DNA of 64,000 nucleotides. Source: Azorinus chamasolen (lineage: Eukaryota; Mollusca; Bivalvia; Cardiida; Solecurtidae). The stretch is from NCBI GenBank assembly GCA_963576725.1, contig OY755243.1:77293349-77357348 (forward strand). The letters are read 5' to 3'. Below, piece after piece: positions 49,768 through 63,552 of the stretch (position 1 is its first letter; each line of letters begins with the position of its first letter). Below the pieces are notes generated by a model. The model did not search any database, had not been told where the DNA came from, and saw only the letters and a program-made list of their open reading frames with translations. Both the position numbers and the translations under genes were made by a program.

Positions 49768-52276
49768 TAGAGAGACATAACTAAAACATAATGGTTCACG
49801 AAAGAGACTTCTAATCATGATCTGTACTGTTTATTTCACAAATCATTTTCCCAAAGATCAGGTCGGCGAAAGAATTCCAGTAGAATCACCCCGTCAAATG
49901 AGATTAGACTGGTTAGTAATACAAATTAGGGAAAGTGCATTTAGAAGATGATACTTCACTGTTTGAATGCGAGAAATTATTGTCCTGGTATTTACAACCA
50001 AAGTAGACCCAGATCAGAGGGACTCTAGAGGAGCCCTCTTTGTTTGTCGTTCAAAATATTGTAGCGAATCCCCATTATATTGAATAGACTCTATTATTAC
50101 AAAGTGTTGGGTCATTCCATTTTGAATATTTAGCATTCAAAGGGTTAAGTGGGGTTAACCCGTTCCCTCATATAAACGCATTTTACGCATTTGCAATCAG
50201 AGAAGATCCTGATCAGACGGATCCTGAAGGAGCCGTCTGATCAGGGTCTGCTCTGTTTGCTTATGGATTTATATTGATGTGATTCTACAGTATCTATCAA
50301 TGAAAACAAATCCCATGTTCATCTACCACTATAAAAGTTCACCTAATAAATATTCATGACGTCATTATTTCTTAATTGAATAGGAACAGGTTTAAAAAAA
50401 AATTAGAATAACGAGCGTACAGTGTGAGAAACACATATGCTCGATGGGTTTCGATATGTCTTCGAGGCTTTGTAAAGAGTGTTGGCTAAGACTTGCGACC
50501 TCGCTAATAATGCGTCGTAGATCCACAAGTCTACACTGTTTGACATGCATAACCATTTGACCATTTTACCCCATGGATATTTATACAAGAATTCGTGACT
50601 TCGTGAATACTATTTACCTCAATATGCATACTGGTCAATGAAAAATGTTTTTTGCCATTTCAGAAACTGTAAAGTCATATCTTTATTATTCCATAAGCAC
50701 GCAGGGTAGACATTTTTTTCACATCGGGGAAAGGGGTAAAGTATTAATCAAATAAGGACACTGGTTCCACCCTTTACTCCTTAATTACGCCTTTCTAAGC
50801 CTTTGCAAACAGAGTAGACCCAGATCACACAGGAGCCATCTGGTCAGGGTCTGCTCTATTTGCTTATGAAATAATATAGATCTAATTCTACAGTCTCTGC
50901 CATGATAAAAAAAAATCCCTTATAACTTTAACTTATGAATTTATAATTCAGTTATAATTAATATATTTGATGTCATTAGTATTTGGCATGAATATCCATG
51001 GAGGAAAGGGTAAACGGAATTGTTAAACCGCCACTAAGTATTCATGCATGTTGTCTAGTTCACTTTAGGCCGATACATTTCAAAAATTGCACACGTACAG
51101 GATGATAAGATTTTATATCAGAAAAACATGAAATACCTGTACGTAAGCAAAATTTGACTTGAAATGGTCTAAAGTGAATTAGATAATTTGCATATGTAGT
51201 ATATTTAATATGCGTTAGCCCTTTATTTTATAAATTCGCCCTATTACAGACAAAGTAGACCCAGATCAGACTGCTCCTGTACGTAGGAGCTGTCTGATCA
51301 GGAACTGTTCCGTTAGCTTATGGTATAATATAGATATAAATGTAGAGTGTTTGTTTTTGCCATGGCTAAACATTCATGTGTCCATGTGATATTATAACAT
51401 TTAATCTACTTAACCTACTTCATTCCAATCCTTCTTAGAAACTACACGTGTGTATATTTATGCATGTTGTAAATTGCAGAAATGAATAAACAGCTAATTG
51501 AAAGTAACAGTATGTTTTGGATTGACATCTATAAAAGTATATACACATTATTATCAAAAACTCGATACATGTTCTACGAATTTTTAGTAATGAAGAATTT
51601 ATGTCTTTGTGGACAGATGGCTGCTTAATGCAGGATGAAAGTCATGCAGAAGCTTTCTGCATGACTTTCACCCTGCATTGGACTGCTACCTGTGTTAAAG
51701 ATCGATAATGGTACGTATTTGAATGTTCGTAATATTGAGTTTTTACTGTACATGTATAGCATGAATTATGTTAAGGCTGTACATGTATCTGCTATCAAGG
51801 TGTCCTAAAACAAATGCAAGAGCAAGAACCGGGTGTTTTATTATTGATCATTTAAAAATCTCATCCTATTGTATTGTCATGTGACCGTAGAAACAAGTCA
51901 GCCTATGGCAAGAAGATCGTTCTATTAAACAGGTAACAGGGTATGTCGAACAGCTTCGATCCAAAAAATAAGTTTGAAGAACCACGCTTGCATTCTATTC
52001 TAATCCTTCAATTGAATGGACAAACTGTCACATTGTACAGTAAAACCTCGATAATAAAAACTAATAAAGAGAATTTTTAGGCAGGTGTTAAGAGTTATAT
52101 GCCTTTGAATTGAATTTCTTGTATACTTGATTGTGTCCATACATAAAATACATTCATGTTTGTGACTCAATTGCATGCCGCACTAAAAAAAAGTGGCTTC
52201 ATATAGGGGATAGGATTACTTGCTATTTTACATAGGTTTTCCTTGTAGCCTTATATTGTCTCCATTTATACATATA

Positions 52277-52452
52277 TACAGTAAAACCCTCTAAATCGGT
52301 AGAGAATAATTTGGATAAACTTTTAGGTATGTGGCTGCTTAATGCAGGGAGAAAGTCATGCAGAAATGACTGTCACCATGCATTAATCTGTCGCCTATCT
52401 TAAAGACTGATACAGAAATTTTACTTTTTCAGATTAGCAAGGTTTTACTGTA
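52277..52452. mobile_element. TA-type MITE, family C
   Basis: TA-CAGTAAAACCCTCTAAATC at the left and GCAAGGTTTTACTG-TA at the right. Core GCTGCTTAATGCAGGGAGAA with an inner deletion. Confidence 0.75.
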
Positions 52453-54478
52453 TTTGAATCGATTTAAGAAAATTCTGTTTCAACTATGAAGATCATCAAG
52501 GTAAACTACGATAATTAGTCCTGCACCAGTCCAATACACAAGAGCAACAGCTGCGTGAGTGTCACGTGACTAAAACAGCTGTCGTATCCAGTCAAGCGGG
52601 ACACCCTGTACTTGACACGCGACTGGGGTATAAATATAGACAACCCTTAGCTCGATCTCCACGACCTGGCTCGCGTTTGCAAACAGCTTGGATCCAGATG
52701 AGACGCCGAATAATTCGGCGTCTCATCAGGATCCAAGCTGTTTGACACTCGGTCAAAAGTTTCTTAAAACTTTGATCGAATCGAAGTAGTCAGAATGGCA
52801 GTAGCTTCTTTATTTGAGCAGATATTATATATTTTTCACATCGGGGTAAGGGTTAAAAAGGGCATGCGACAAAGATACGACATGTACTGTGGAAAATATG
52901 AAAGCCTGTCATGACAAATGTAAACCATATTCGAGGTGATGGATGAACATCGCCCGTATAGAGGTAACGCACCAAGTGGCCAGGTAGCATATTTATAATG
53001 CATATAGATAAATGTAAGTAGTCAAATATTAAAAAGCGCCATTTCTGTACAAAAACCCTATGCTGCGACCACTCTTGAGAAATCTTCTTTACGAGATCGT
53101 TTTCCGACATCTATTATTATTTCAGAATCATTTACCTGACGCTGTGGTCAGAGCAACAGTGCCTACTCAAAATACTAAAGTCGTCCTTTGTCCAGTCTCC
53201 ACCAAACCCTATATGTTGTGACCACTCTTTAGAATCGTCTCCTCAAGAGAAATAAAGAAGTTATTCTTGAAAATGTTTTAATTTACGCATCTTATCTAGG
53301 CCTCTATCTATGCAAAGACCTTTGACCCGTGGTAATGTTTTCAATAGGCCTATTTGTTCTAATAGGTCAGATGGGGACACAAACCGTATCGTCTTATACT
53401 TGTGTTCTTGTAGTTCCTTCTTGCATACTATCGGTTTCATGTTAATATGTGCTGTGTCATAAGAACATATGTGATTCTAAGATTGTATGTGAACAGTGTA
53501 GACTCAGACTAGCGACTTTCGTCCGCGGAACTTCCATTCCGTCTTCTTCCATTCTTAACCCTTTACTCCATAAATATGCCTTTCTACGCCTTTGCAAACA
53601 GAGTAGACACAGAGCAGACGGCTCATAGGAGAGCCGTCTGCTAGCTGTTTGCTTATAATATAGTATACATGTACTACATTGCAGATCTGATTCTACAGTT
53701 TCTGTCATTATAAAAATGAATCTGATTAATATTCATGAGGTCATTATTTCTTGCATAATTATTCATAGACTAAAGGGTTGTTCTTCCAGTTTCTTATACC
53801 AGTGTAAATTGTCAATCTGGACCCTGATAAGACGCTGAGTTTCTCTCTGCCTCCGATGATCTGGATTAAAACTGTTCCCAAAGGTTACCAGAACTGATCT
53901 ACAAATACATAGTTGGTCTAAACTGTTTTACAAACATCAACAGCCACACGACTACCATTTATCCGATAGATCTATGCACATTTTTACGCATTTGCAAACA
54001 GGGTAGACCCCGTAGGAGCTGCCTGATCAGGGTCTGCTCCGCTTGCATATGAAATGATATCGAAATGATTCTTTTTTCTGCCACAGTTAAAATTCTTTTG
54101 CTCAAAATGCCATTGTGGAAAATCAGCTAAGTAATATGAATCATACAGTCATTATTTCTGACATGAATATATTTCAATCACATTTCAATCATATCATCCT
54201 GGAACACAATTATCATACTGCATGTGTTATTTCCCAGTTCAATATACATGTAAGAAAATATGAATTCATGAATATTTATTAGCTGTAGTACTTGTATTAA
54301 AATGTATTTTTAAAGGACATTTATTACTTTGACAAAAAATGGAGAATTAGATCTATGTATATAATGTAAAAAGCAAACAGAGTAGACACTGATCAGATGG
54401 CTCCTCTATGAGCTTTTTGATCTGAGTCTTGTCTGCAGTTTGTTAATGCGTGAAAATGTGTTTACATGAGAGGGAATG

Positions 54479-54693
54479 GTTAACCCTTTCGCTGCCAAAC
54501 TCTGTCGTCTGCTAACTTTGTCGTCTGCTTCAAATTTTCATTCTTTTGATTTTCTTCATTTTTGTTTCAAAAACATAGTAACAGTAACAAACAGTTTGGA
54601 TCCTGATGAGACGCCGAGTTACTCGGCGTCTCATCTGGATCCAAACTGTTTGCATATGTAATCACAGATCCGGCATTGGCAGCGAAAGGGTTA
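54479..54693. mobile_element. TTAA-type MITE with GACGCCGAGT core
   Basis: TTAACCCTTTCGCTGCCAAA to TTGGCAGCGAAAGGGTTAA, with TIRs matching over at least 18 bp. The core is a near-perfect 56-bp palindrome: AACAGTTTGGATCCTGATGA, GACGCCGAGTTACTCGGCGT and the inverted arm. A sibling lies at about 56740-56958. Confidence 0.85.
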
Positions 54694-55245
54694 ATTACAT
54701 GTAGCAAATATCTCCTGACAAATGGTGTGGTAGATAGTTTAGATCCAAACCAGACACTTTCGACCACTCTGCAAACTAATTCGGTACTTTCTTGTTTATT
54801 TAACTCCTTTGTAAATAGAGTAGACCAAAACCAGACGGCTTCGTCTGACCAGAGTCATGAGAGTGACAGAAGCCGTCTGATCACGGTCTGACGTGTTTGT
54901 TTATGGGATTACATACATGTAGATCTGCCGCTATGCAGTTTCAGCCAAGGACAGAGCATCATGTGTTCATATGCCTTTATGTAAACATTTATAGTCATTA
55001 TTTCTTCTTCAATTCGCCAGTTAAAGGATAAATAATATCTTTAATAATAGATAATGGACTTATACGGTGATGATAACAAATTAGTTGATGTGTGTACTGC
55101 GGGGAATTATCGTCTGCAGATGTTGTCGTATGCTTCTTTTCTCACGATACACCTATCTAATCCATTTCAATTCCAAAACAAGCGTCAAGAGTGCGTGTCG
55201 AACAGTTTGGATCCTGATGAGACGCAGTGCACTCGGCAATCAGGG

Positions 55246-55417
55246 TCCATGCTTATAAAACCTTTAGTTGAGTCTGGGTTCGTTCTCAAGTTTTTGATTG
55301 GTCAGATTTGAGCCTTTGGCTCAAATCAGACCAATCAAAAGCTTGAGAACTCAAATCTGACCAATCAAAAGCTTGAGAACGAACTCAGACTCAACTAAAA
55401 AGCTTTATAAGCATGGA
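55246..55417. mobile_element. Fold-back element, family G (copy 1)
   Basis: TCCATGCTTATAAAACCTTT at one end and AAAGCTTTATAAGCATGGA at the other. It is palindromic over its length, with repeated TTGATTGGTCAGATTTGAG motifs and a CCTTTGGCTC centre. It lies inside a GACGC-type MITE hairpin. Confidence 0.85.
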
Positions 55418-58400
55418 CCCAGCTTTTGCATCAAAGACATGACCAGTTATCCTCATCATGGTCACGCATTTTCGCTGATATAAATGATTTCACGCCTTTG
55501 TAAACAGAGTAGACACAGATCAGACGGCCCCTGTAGCAGTCGTCTGATCAAGATATCCTCTGTTCGCTTATGAAATAATATATAATTATACATGTATATC
55601 CGATTCCAGAGTTTCTGCCATGGCAAACAAATCTCGTGTTTTCATTTTGCTTTATACGAATTAAACTAATAAATGTTCATGAAGTTATTATTATATGGGA
55701 AAATATAAGATATAAGATATCCGTATAAGATAGTTGCAAACAGTGTAGAGCCAGATCAAGAGGCTCCTCTGAGAACCCTTTGACCAGTGTCTGCACTGAT
55801 TGCTATAAAGGGTTAAACTTTGTTAGCATCTACAAAATATATGCAGTTGTCTTCCTCAAAACTTTCCTTTATTTCTATTGAATCACTGTGTCAAACCGTC
55901 TGGATTCTGATGAGGCATCGAGGTACTTGGCATCTCACCTGGATCCAATCTGTTTGCAAATATGAACCGTGGGTTCTCTCCATAGATAGCAGTTTACAAC
56001 AGTTTGAAATACACGCTTAAAGTGGTTTGTTCAATTCTACTCGGTGGGATTGGTTTAACTTGCATAAATAAACTTCCGTATTCAAGTCATTAGTTTGGCA
56101 CGCTGCGTATTGTATTGAGTGAATCGGAATCGTCTATATATCCTGTACGTCCCGATTAGTACATGTAGTCACAAGACAGATAATCCAGACTGAATTACCG
56201 TTCTTTGCGTAACCCCCTAAATGCCAGTACCTACTGAATATTCATGGACAAAATACGTATAGGCTAATGCAATTTGGAAGGTGTTGCATTGTAGTCAGTT
56301 TAGTAACCAAAGAAACAGTCCCATTAGCAAACAGAGCAGACCCTGATCAGACGGCTCCTGTAGAAGCCGTCTGATCAGTGTCTGAACCACGACAAATATT
56401 CCAGTCCCAGATCAGACGCCACCTTTTCAAGGAGGCGTCTGATCAGGGACTTCACTTTTTGGCTCAATCTTTATTTCTATATTTGTGCTTTATTCCTTTC
56501 AAATTTGCATTTATTTATCTCATTTCCTTATTTTACCGAATGATTTCACAAAATCGGATTGCAGACGACAATTAGAAATTTGGCACCAAAAGGGTTAACC
56601 AACGCATTTTCATTTTGCAAACAGAACAGACCCAGTAGATATGCCATTATAAATATTCAGCTAATAAATATGCATGATGTTAAATTATTATGTATATGAA
56701 TATTAATCAGGGAAAGGGTTAACTGGTAGCATGGCAGATATTAACCCTTTCGGTATCAGCAATGTCGTCTGCTGGGCACAGTTTCGTTTATTTTTAGTGT
56801 AAGTGTGTGCATTTCTTCCATTTTCTTTATAAAACAGTAAACAGAGTGTCAAACAGTTTGGATCCTGATGAGACGCCGAGTTACTCGGCGTCTCATCTGG
56901 ATCCAAACTGTTTGCATGTGATATCATAAACCCGTCATTGTGGCACGGAAGGGGTTAACTTGTGATAACATTTGTAAGTTGAATCCAGATGAAAAATTGT
57001 GCGTTTAATCTGGATCCAAACTGTTCTAAACCACGAGTAACGTTTCTTTATCAGAAAACGATAAAGCAGACGACATTTTTGCAGACGAGATTTCGCTAAG
57101 CGTGCAGACTGCAGAGTTAGCAGTCTGAAGTTTCACTTTACATTTTATACGTTTTGTTTGCTTTATGAAATGATATTGAATTATTTACCCTTAGCCTTCT
57201 GCATGCTACGTAAATTGTTTGCGACAAATTGTTGTCTGTAGAAATATTAAATCGTCATTTTTTCTTTGTAAAAAATATAATCTGGGTGTCAAACAGCTTG
57301 GATTCTGATGAGACGCCGAGTTATTCATCAGAATCCAAGCTGTTTGCAAAGGTTATCACCCTTGGTGCGTATGAATATGCGACCGCAGCCCGCTAAAAGT
57401 TAGCATGCGGGGAAAATAGGTCTGAACTCTGTTCTGCTACATTGTTTACTTATTTCCGATTCGTTCAAGCCTTTTAGCAACAATTGACCGAATATCGAAC
57501 AGCTTGGATCCTGACGAGACGCCGATTTCTCGGCATCTGATCGGGGTCTAAGCTGATTGAAAATGACAGTCAGGTCACGATTAACAGGCAAAGGGTTAAC
57601 TCTTATCATGCTAAGAGTGACCGGATTTGCTTTTGCAAACAGCTTGGATCCAGATGAGACGCCGAATAATTCGGTATTTCATTGGGATTCAGTCTAATTT
57701 ACACTCGGCCAATGATAAGTCAAAAGGTAAGTTAGTAACAATTATAGCTGATGTTTTTTTTAATTATCATACGATGTTCATGTATTAGCCAGTTTTAAAA
57801 CGAGTTTTTACTAGCATTTACTAGCCAGTCAACTGATGCAGGAACTAGTTAAATGTTTATGTTCAAGCAGGTCAAGGTTTATAAACACCTCATTACGGAA
57901 TCTTTTTAGGACCATCGCCGTGGCCTGTATGAGCAGGACTTGTTCTTCTTATTGAATAAACTTTGAAACTTTATGCGTAGCGTCGTTGTACTTTCACTTG
58001 AAAACAGAAGTAAAAATATGCGACAGTTGATCTTTGCATTCTCGCAATTTTCAAGGCCTCTGCAAAAAACTTCGATTTCAAAAGGTCAAATCTCGCATTT
58101 TTCGGGGGAAAAATTTACATAGGCTCTTCAAAATCCAATAAACATGTATTCTCGCATTTTTATCCCAAGGCCAAAACTTCTATACACATCTTGCTTTTTC
58201 CCCAAGGGTGTCATATTGAAACACAACATGTTTGTATAGATCTTTCAAAAGCCCATCGGACAAAACACGCGAATATCGCTTTTTGTTTAGACTTGGCAAA
58301 AGAGCGCGACGCGAGATTGCGATGGCACGATTTTAAGATTCCGTACTTTTCACATACTAATAGAATAGATATTGAGTAGCTAGGCGTCCAACCTGGATAC

Positions 58401-59248
58401 AAAGTGTCTAACCCGCTCATTTAATTCCATACGAAAATGCAAGAAAATATAACTTACAATTGTCGCAGACAAGAATTTTTTGCAGACGACAATTATTAGC
58501 GTGCAAGGAAATAACGCCATACTCGATAGATACGCATTTAAACGTCTTAGAAAAGAGAGTAGACACAGACCAGGGTCTGTCCTGTTTGCTTATGGTTTAA
58601 CCCTTTCCCTCATAGAAACGTGTTTTCATGCATTTGCAAACAGAGAAGACCCAGATCAGACGGCTCCTAGAGGAGCCGTCTGATCAGGGTCTGTTCTGTT
58701 TGCTAAAAGAATTTGATAGACATGTTCCTTTACTTTCAAAAATGTCTACAATATTCCACCTTCCATATTTCTTTCTAACTTTTTTGTTAATGAATATTCA
58801 GTAGGTATTGAAATTTGGCCTAAATACAGAACGGGGAAAGGGATAACGAAGATCTGACTCTACAGTTTCTGCTATAGCAAAACATTCATGCATTCATAAG
58901 TCTCTACAAAAATGCATGTACAGGTTACTGATATTTACGATGTTTTTTTTACACGAATAATCATGATGTAAAAAAATAATTGGACCATCTTTATGCATCA
59001 GCTAACTGACTACAGTAGGGAGCCCTTAACCCTTTACCCCATGAATATTCGTGTAAGAAATAATGACGTCGTGAATATTAATTAGATTATTTTTTTTATA
59101 ATGGCGCATGGATGGACGTGGGAATGTTTGGCCATTGTAGAAACTGTAGAAAATGGGGTAAATGGATTTAAAAGCAGGTGACTGTATACAAAAACAATGC
59201 AGAAAAGCTTGTTATGAACTTTTGCATCGAGCACTGTCTCACACCTGG

Positions 59249-59430
59249 GTCCATGCTTATAAAACTTTTTCGTTCTCAAGCTTATAAAACTTTTTCGTTC
59301 TCAAGCTTCTGATTGGTCAGATTTGAGTTCTCAAGCTTTTGATTGGTCAGATTTGAGCCAAAGGCTCAAATCTGACCAATCAAAAACTTGAGAACGAACT
59401 CAGACTCAAAAAAAGTTTTATAAGCATGGA
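59249..59430. mobile_element. Fold-back element, family G (copy 2)
   Basis: Same termini (TCCATGCTTATAAAACTTTT / AAAAGTTTTATAAGCATGGA). The left arm has an extra partial duplication of CTTATAAAACTTTTTCGTTC. Confidence 0.85.
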
Positions 59431-60028
59431 TACAGTATGCAAGGCCGACAATGAGACTTTTTAGAGTGGTCGTTGTATAGAGATGTTACTGTATGTAGTA
59501 CGTTAATGGCTTCATGGTTGCTTTCTGTCTTTAACCATTTACCTAATGAATATTCATGGAATACTCCACCCATTAAGATTAATAATTTACAAATTTCCTG
59601 GAATTGTTGCACAAGACAAGGGAATGCATTGCTACGAAAAGTATAGAACCAGACTTAAGCCTTTCCTCCATTAATATGTATAATGACATCATGGACATTA
59701 ATTAATCGCATTTAATTTGCTATAATAGCAACTGGGCACATGAAGTTTTGACCATGGTAGAAACTGTAGAATCATATCTATATTACATCATAAGCAAACA
59801 GAGCAGACCCTGATCAGACGGCTCCTACAGGAGCCGTCTGATCTTGGTCTAATCTGTTTGCAAAGGCGTAGAAAAGCGTATTAATGGAGTAAAGTGTTAA
59901 GATGTTATATAATACACAGAGCAGACCCAATCAGACGGCTCCTACAGACTGCTCTTTTTGCAGAGTATCAAAATGTGTTTATACGAGATAAAGTAGTAAA
60001 CTATTTTAACTCCTCTTATAGACCTTGG

Positions 60029-60200
60029 TCCATGCTTATAAAACTTTTAGTTGAGTCTGAGTTCGTTCTCAAATTTTTGATTGGTCAGATTTGAGCCTTT
60101 GGCTCAAATCTGACCAATCAAAAGCTTGAGAACTCAAATCTGACCAATCAAAAGCTTGAGAACGAACTCAGACTCAATTAAAAAGCGTTATAAGCATGGA
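60029..60200. mobile_element. Fold-back element, family G (copy 3)
   Basis: TCCATGCTTATAAAACTTTT to AAAGCGTTATAAGCATGGA with the same CAAATCTGACCAATCAAAAG internal repeats. About 5 kb separates it from copy 1. Confidence 0.85.
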
Positions 60201-60876
60201 CACTGATTAACATAAAAAAAAGAACACAAAACCGTCCATGTTTCCAGCAAATATTTAATAGTCAATCAAAATAAAGACTAGAATAATCAAAATAAATCAC
60301 ATGTTTTCAGCCAATCAATAGCCTACTGCCGAATAAAATCTTTTGTCGCCGATCGTGAATCTGTGATAACCTTTGCAAAACGTTCGGATCAAAATGAGAC
60401 GCCGAGATGAGACAACTCGGCATCTGATCTGGATCCAAACTATTTGATGCAATGATTATGTTTTTTAAACAAAAACAGGATAAAACAGACGACAAATTGT
60501 TCAGACCCATTAGTTAACCCATCAGTACCCATTGCCTCTTAAGAAGGAAATAGGCAAACAGTGTAGACCCAGATCAGAGGACTCCCGAAGGAACCCTCTG
60601 ATCAGAGTATACACTGTTTGCTGAACCCGTCAATATTAATAGGATTTTTTTCTTCAAAAAAGTATTTTGTATCCTATGTCCCCTCCACGTGAAAAATGGA
60701 TGGGTTCCGAAATAAGATCTGGGCAGGTTTTACTTACGTAATATGGGGATAAATGGGTTAATGTATATATCTGACTGAACTTGATATGAGCACCAGCATG
60801 AGTAACAACATTACATCTATTAGATATCAAATATATTCAGAGCTGTAGATAGGAGGCGCACTGATTTATCAGTATC

Positions 60877-61132
60877 TTAACCCTTCTCTTGCTGAATTTT
60901 AAAATACATTTCTCCTTCTTTACCCATGCCCTGTTGTATAATTACATATACATGTATCTTCACTGTGTACAAGTATCTCGCTGTGCAATCACTGCTGTGA
61001 AGTGCACTGGTTGCACAATTAACTTGTAAATAGTGCAGACCCTGATGAGACAGCTCCTGCAGGAGCTGTCTCATCTGGGTCTTCACTATTTACAGGTAGG
61101 TATATTGACGTGAATAGCAAGCGAAGGGTTAA
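60877..61132 (-). mobile_element. TTAA-type MITE, family F (copy 2, inverted)
   Basis: TTAACCCTTCTCTTGCTGAA at the left and AGCAAGCGAAGGGTTAA at the right. Read in reverse it matches 35396-35646 almost throughout, including GTGCAACCAGTGCACT-like and TACAGGTAGGTATATTGACG blocks. Confidence 0.9.
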
Positions 61133-61780
61133 GTATTTCTAAGTCAAATCCTGATTTTCTGATACTCATTAGAATCGCATCAGAGATGCGATTCTAATGA
61201 GTACCAGCAAAATAGGGTTTATTGGAGAAATATGGAAAGTCTATACATAACACAGATTTGCTAAAAACCGCCCCCTTATTTAGCATGATGCGACTGCAGT
61301 TAATAGTAATACACCGGACAGTAGATAAACCCTTTCAACACTACATTACAGATTTTTGTAAAACATAAATGATCCATGTATGCTTCAACATTTTACTTCA
61401 TTTTTGTCTAGCAGAAGAAAAAAACAGAATCGAAAAGGTTCATTGGCACTAGATCAAAAACGACTATACATGTAGTTCTCTATAAATAACACATGTATTT
61501 TATACACTATTATATATAGTTCTATATGATATGAGTTATGTTTAGATCTATATATAGTCTTTCGACCAGTGCCAGTACTCTGTAGTGTTGAAATGGCTGT
61601 ATTTTACATGTATAACGAGCTAAATTTATAGTATAACAAAAGTATAAAAGATAGACATGCATACATAGAGACAGAGAAGTGATCCCGAAATGTCACCTTG
61701 CTAGAGCAAACTAGATCTACACATGCATTTACGGGAATTTGAGCGATACTGTGGAGGAAACTGGTCTAAACACATTCAGT

Positions 61781-61915
61781 CGTTGACACTGGCACCAGAC
61801 AGTAAAAGACTATAGTTCTATTTATAACATCCATTACATTAATACACCGGTGTATTAATGTAATAGGTGTTATAAATAGAACTATAGTCTTTTTCAGTCT
61901 AGTGCCAGTGGTAGT
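61781..61915. repeat. Long palindrome with ACCGGT centre
   Basis: CACTGGCACCAGACAGTAAA, AGACTATAGTTCTATTTATA, then ATTAATACACCGGTGTATTA at the centre, followed by the inverted arm and CTAGTGCCAGTG. About 135 bp, nearly perfect, AT-rich arms. A partial relative (AGTGCCAGTACTCTGTAGTG) is near 61568. Confidence 0.85.
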
Positions 61916-62002
61916 TGAGATCAATTCCAACTTTCATAATAATTATTCCTATGCATGATGTATCATCCATACATTTGTACTAGGCAAGTTTGAGATTTCA
62001 GC

Positions 62003-62193
62003 TACAGTATAACCTGTCTTAAGCGGCTACCCAAATATAGTCTAATTATGGATCTGTAATGCAGGTGGTAGCTTAATTCAGGTCAAACGTAATGCAGAAA
62101 GCTCCTATAGGAGCTTTCTGCATTACTTTTGCCCTGCATTAAGCAACCATCTGTTTTTAAGATCCCTATGTTCAATAAATGAATTGCTACTGT
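62003..62193. mobile_element. TA-type MITE, family C
   Basis: TA-CAGTATAACCTGTCTTAAG to AATTGCTACTG-TA. Core AATGCAGAAAGCTCCTATAG, then GAGCTTTCTGCATT; nearly perfect. Confidence 0.85.
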
Positions 62194-62263
62194 ATAACAT
62201 TTAACAATCGAATCAATTTTCGAATGAACAAAATTATTTTACTTTTGAAGAGATATTCGTTTT

Positions 62264-62566
62264 TACAGTAAAACCTGCCACCAGTAACCCGAACAGTCAA
62301 ATAAGTATGATTATCATAATCTAAGACAAGTGACTGCTTAATGCAGGATGAAAGTCACGCAGATAATGGTTTCAAAAATAGACTTAACACTTATAGAAGC
62401 GTCAAAAGGCATCAATGAGGGATTGGGTTAAAATAATGTGGTTGCTTGATGCCAGAAGCTCCTAAAGGAGCTTTCTGCACTATATTCGTCTTGCATTTAG
62501 CTACCACTTATCCTAAACCTACAATTAGATTTCCTGTGAGTAGTCACTTTTGCGATGTTTTACTGT
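62264..62566. mobile_element. TA-type MITE, family C, with a family B fragment inside
   Basis: TA-CAGTAAAACCTGCCACCAG at the left and GCGATGTTTTACTG at the right. At about 62362-62432 a half of family B (ATAATGGTTTCAAAAATAGA ... GAGGGATTGGGTTAA) interrupts the core. Confidence 0.7.
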
Positions 62567-63107
62567 TTGTATAAATTCAAACATTCGGAGGCAGTTCTAC
62601 AAATTTTTTGATGAATCTTCTATATCACATATCCGTCTTCTTCAAATGATGTCATCATTCAAATACTACCATACCGTTCTGTAAATGAAAAACAAAAACA
62701 AAACGATTACATGTGAAACGTAGAGTCTCGCTTAAGCGACCAGATAATTTATTAACATAGGAGTCTTTAAAGGTAGGTGGTTGCTTAATGCAGGGCAAAA
62801 GTAATACAGAAATCCCCTAAAAGGAGCTTTCTGCGTAACTTTTGTCCTTCAATAAGCTACCACCTTTTTAAAAAATAAAGAATAAGTTGTTTTGAGTGGT
62901 CATAATAGAGAGACTTCATTGTACATGTATCTAATACAAATAGTATCAAATTACCAATGTTTTATGCACAATGGGTGAAGTGGCGACCGCTGGTAGTAAC
63001 AGACAATATCCAAATTGGGTACCGTATGACTCAATGTCTCATCAGGATCCAAACTGTTGGACACTCATATGTTTATAAGAAAAAGAACAGAACATTTGCA
63101 GACGACT

Positions 63108-63334
63108 TTAACTCATTCCATCCTAGGCTATATTTAGACCCAATCTCTTTGAATAAATATACCGAAAAGGAGCATTAATTATAGAAAAGGAAAAGTTTAG
63201 AATTTTGTTGTTTTGAAGCCATTGTGATGAATAGAGCATTTGCTCCATAGGAGCAAATGCTCTATTTATCAAAATTGTTTCTAAATGTGACTTACAGAGA
63301 CGCCAAAATGCGTCACTAGGAGGGAATGTGTTAA
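63108..63334. mobile_element. TTAA-type MITE, family B
   Basis: TTAACTCATTCCATCCTAGG to GGAGGGAATGTGTTAA. Core GAGCATTTGCTCCATAGGAG, then CAAATGCTC. Confidence 0.85.
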
Positions 63335-63552
63335 CCGAAAGAATGTACACAAGCAACAGTGTAGATACGGGTAAAAGTGACCCTGAATGAGAAATCTGAC
63401 CAGGGTCTGCACTGTTTGCTTAATATATTATTTTCCAAAGGTCACTTGCAGACACACCACACAAATGAAAAAAATAGATTCATTCAAAATACATATTTGG
63501 ACGAGTTTGCTAAGAAATACAATAAAACCTCGAATATTCGAAATTTTAATAT

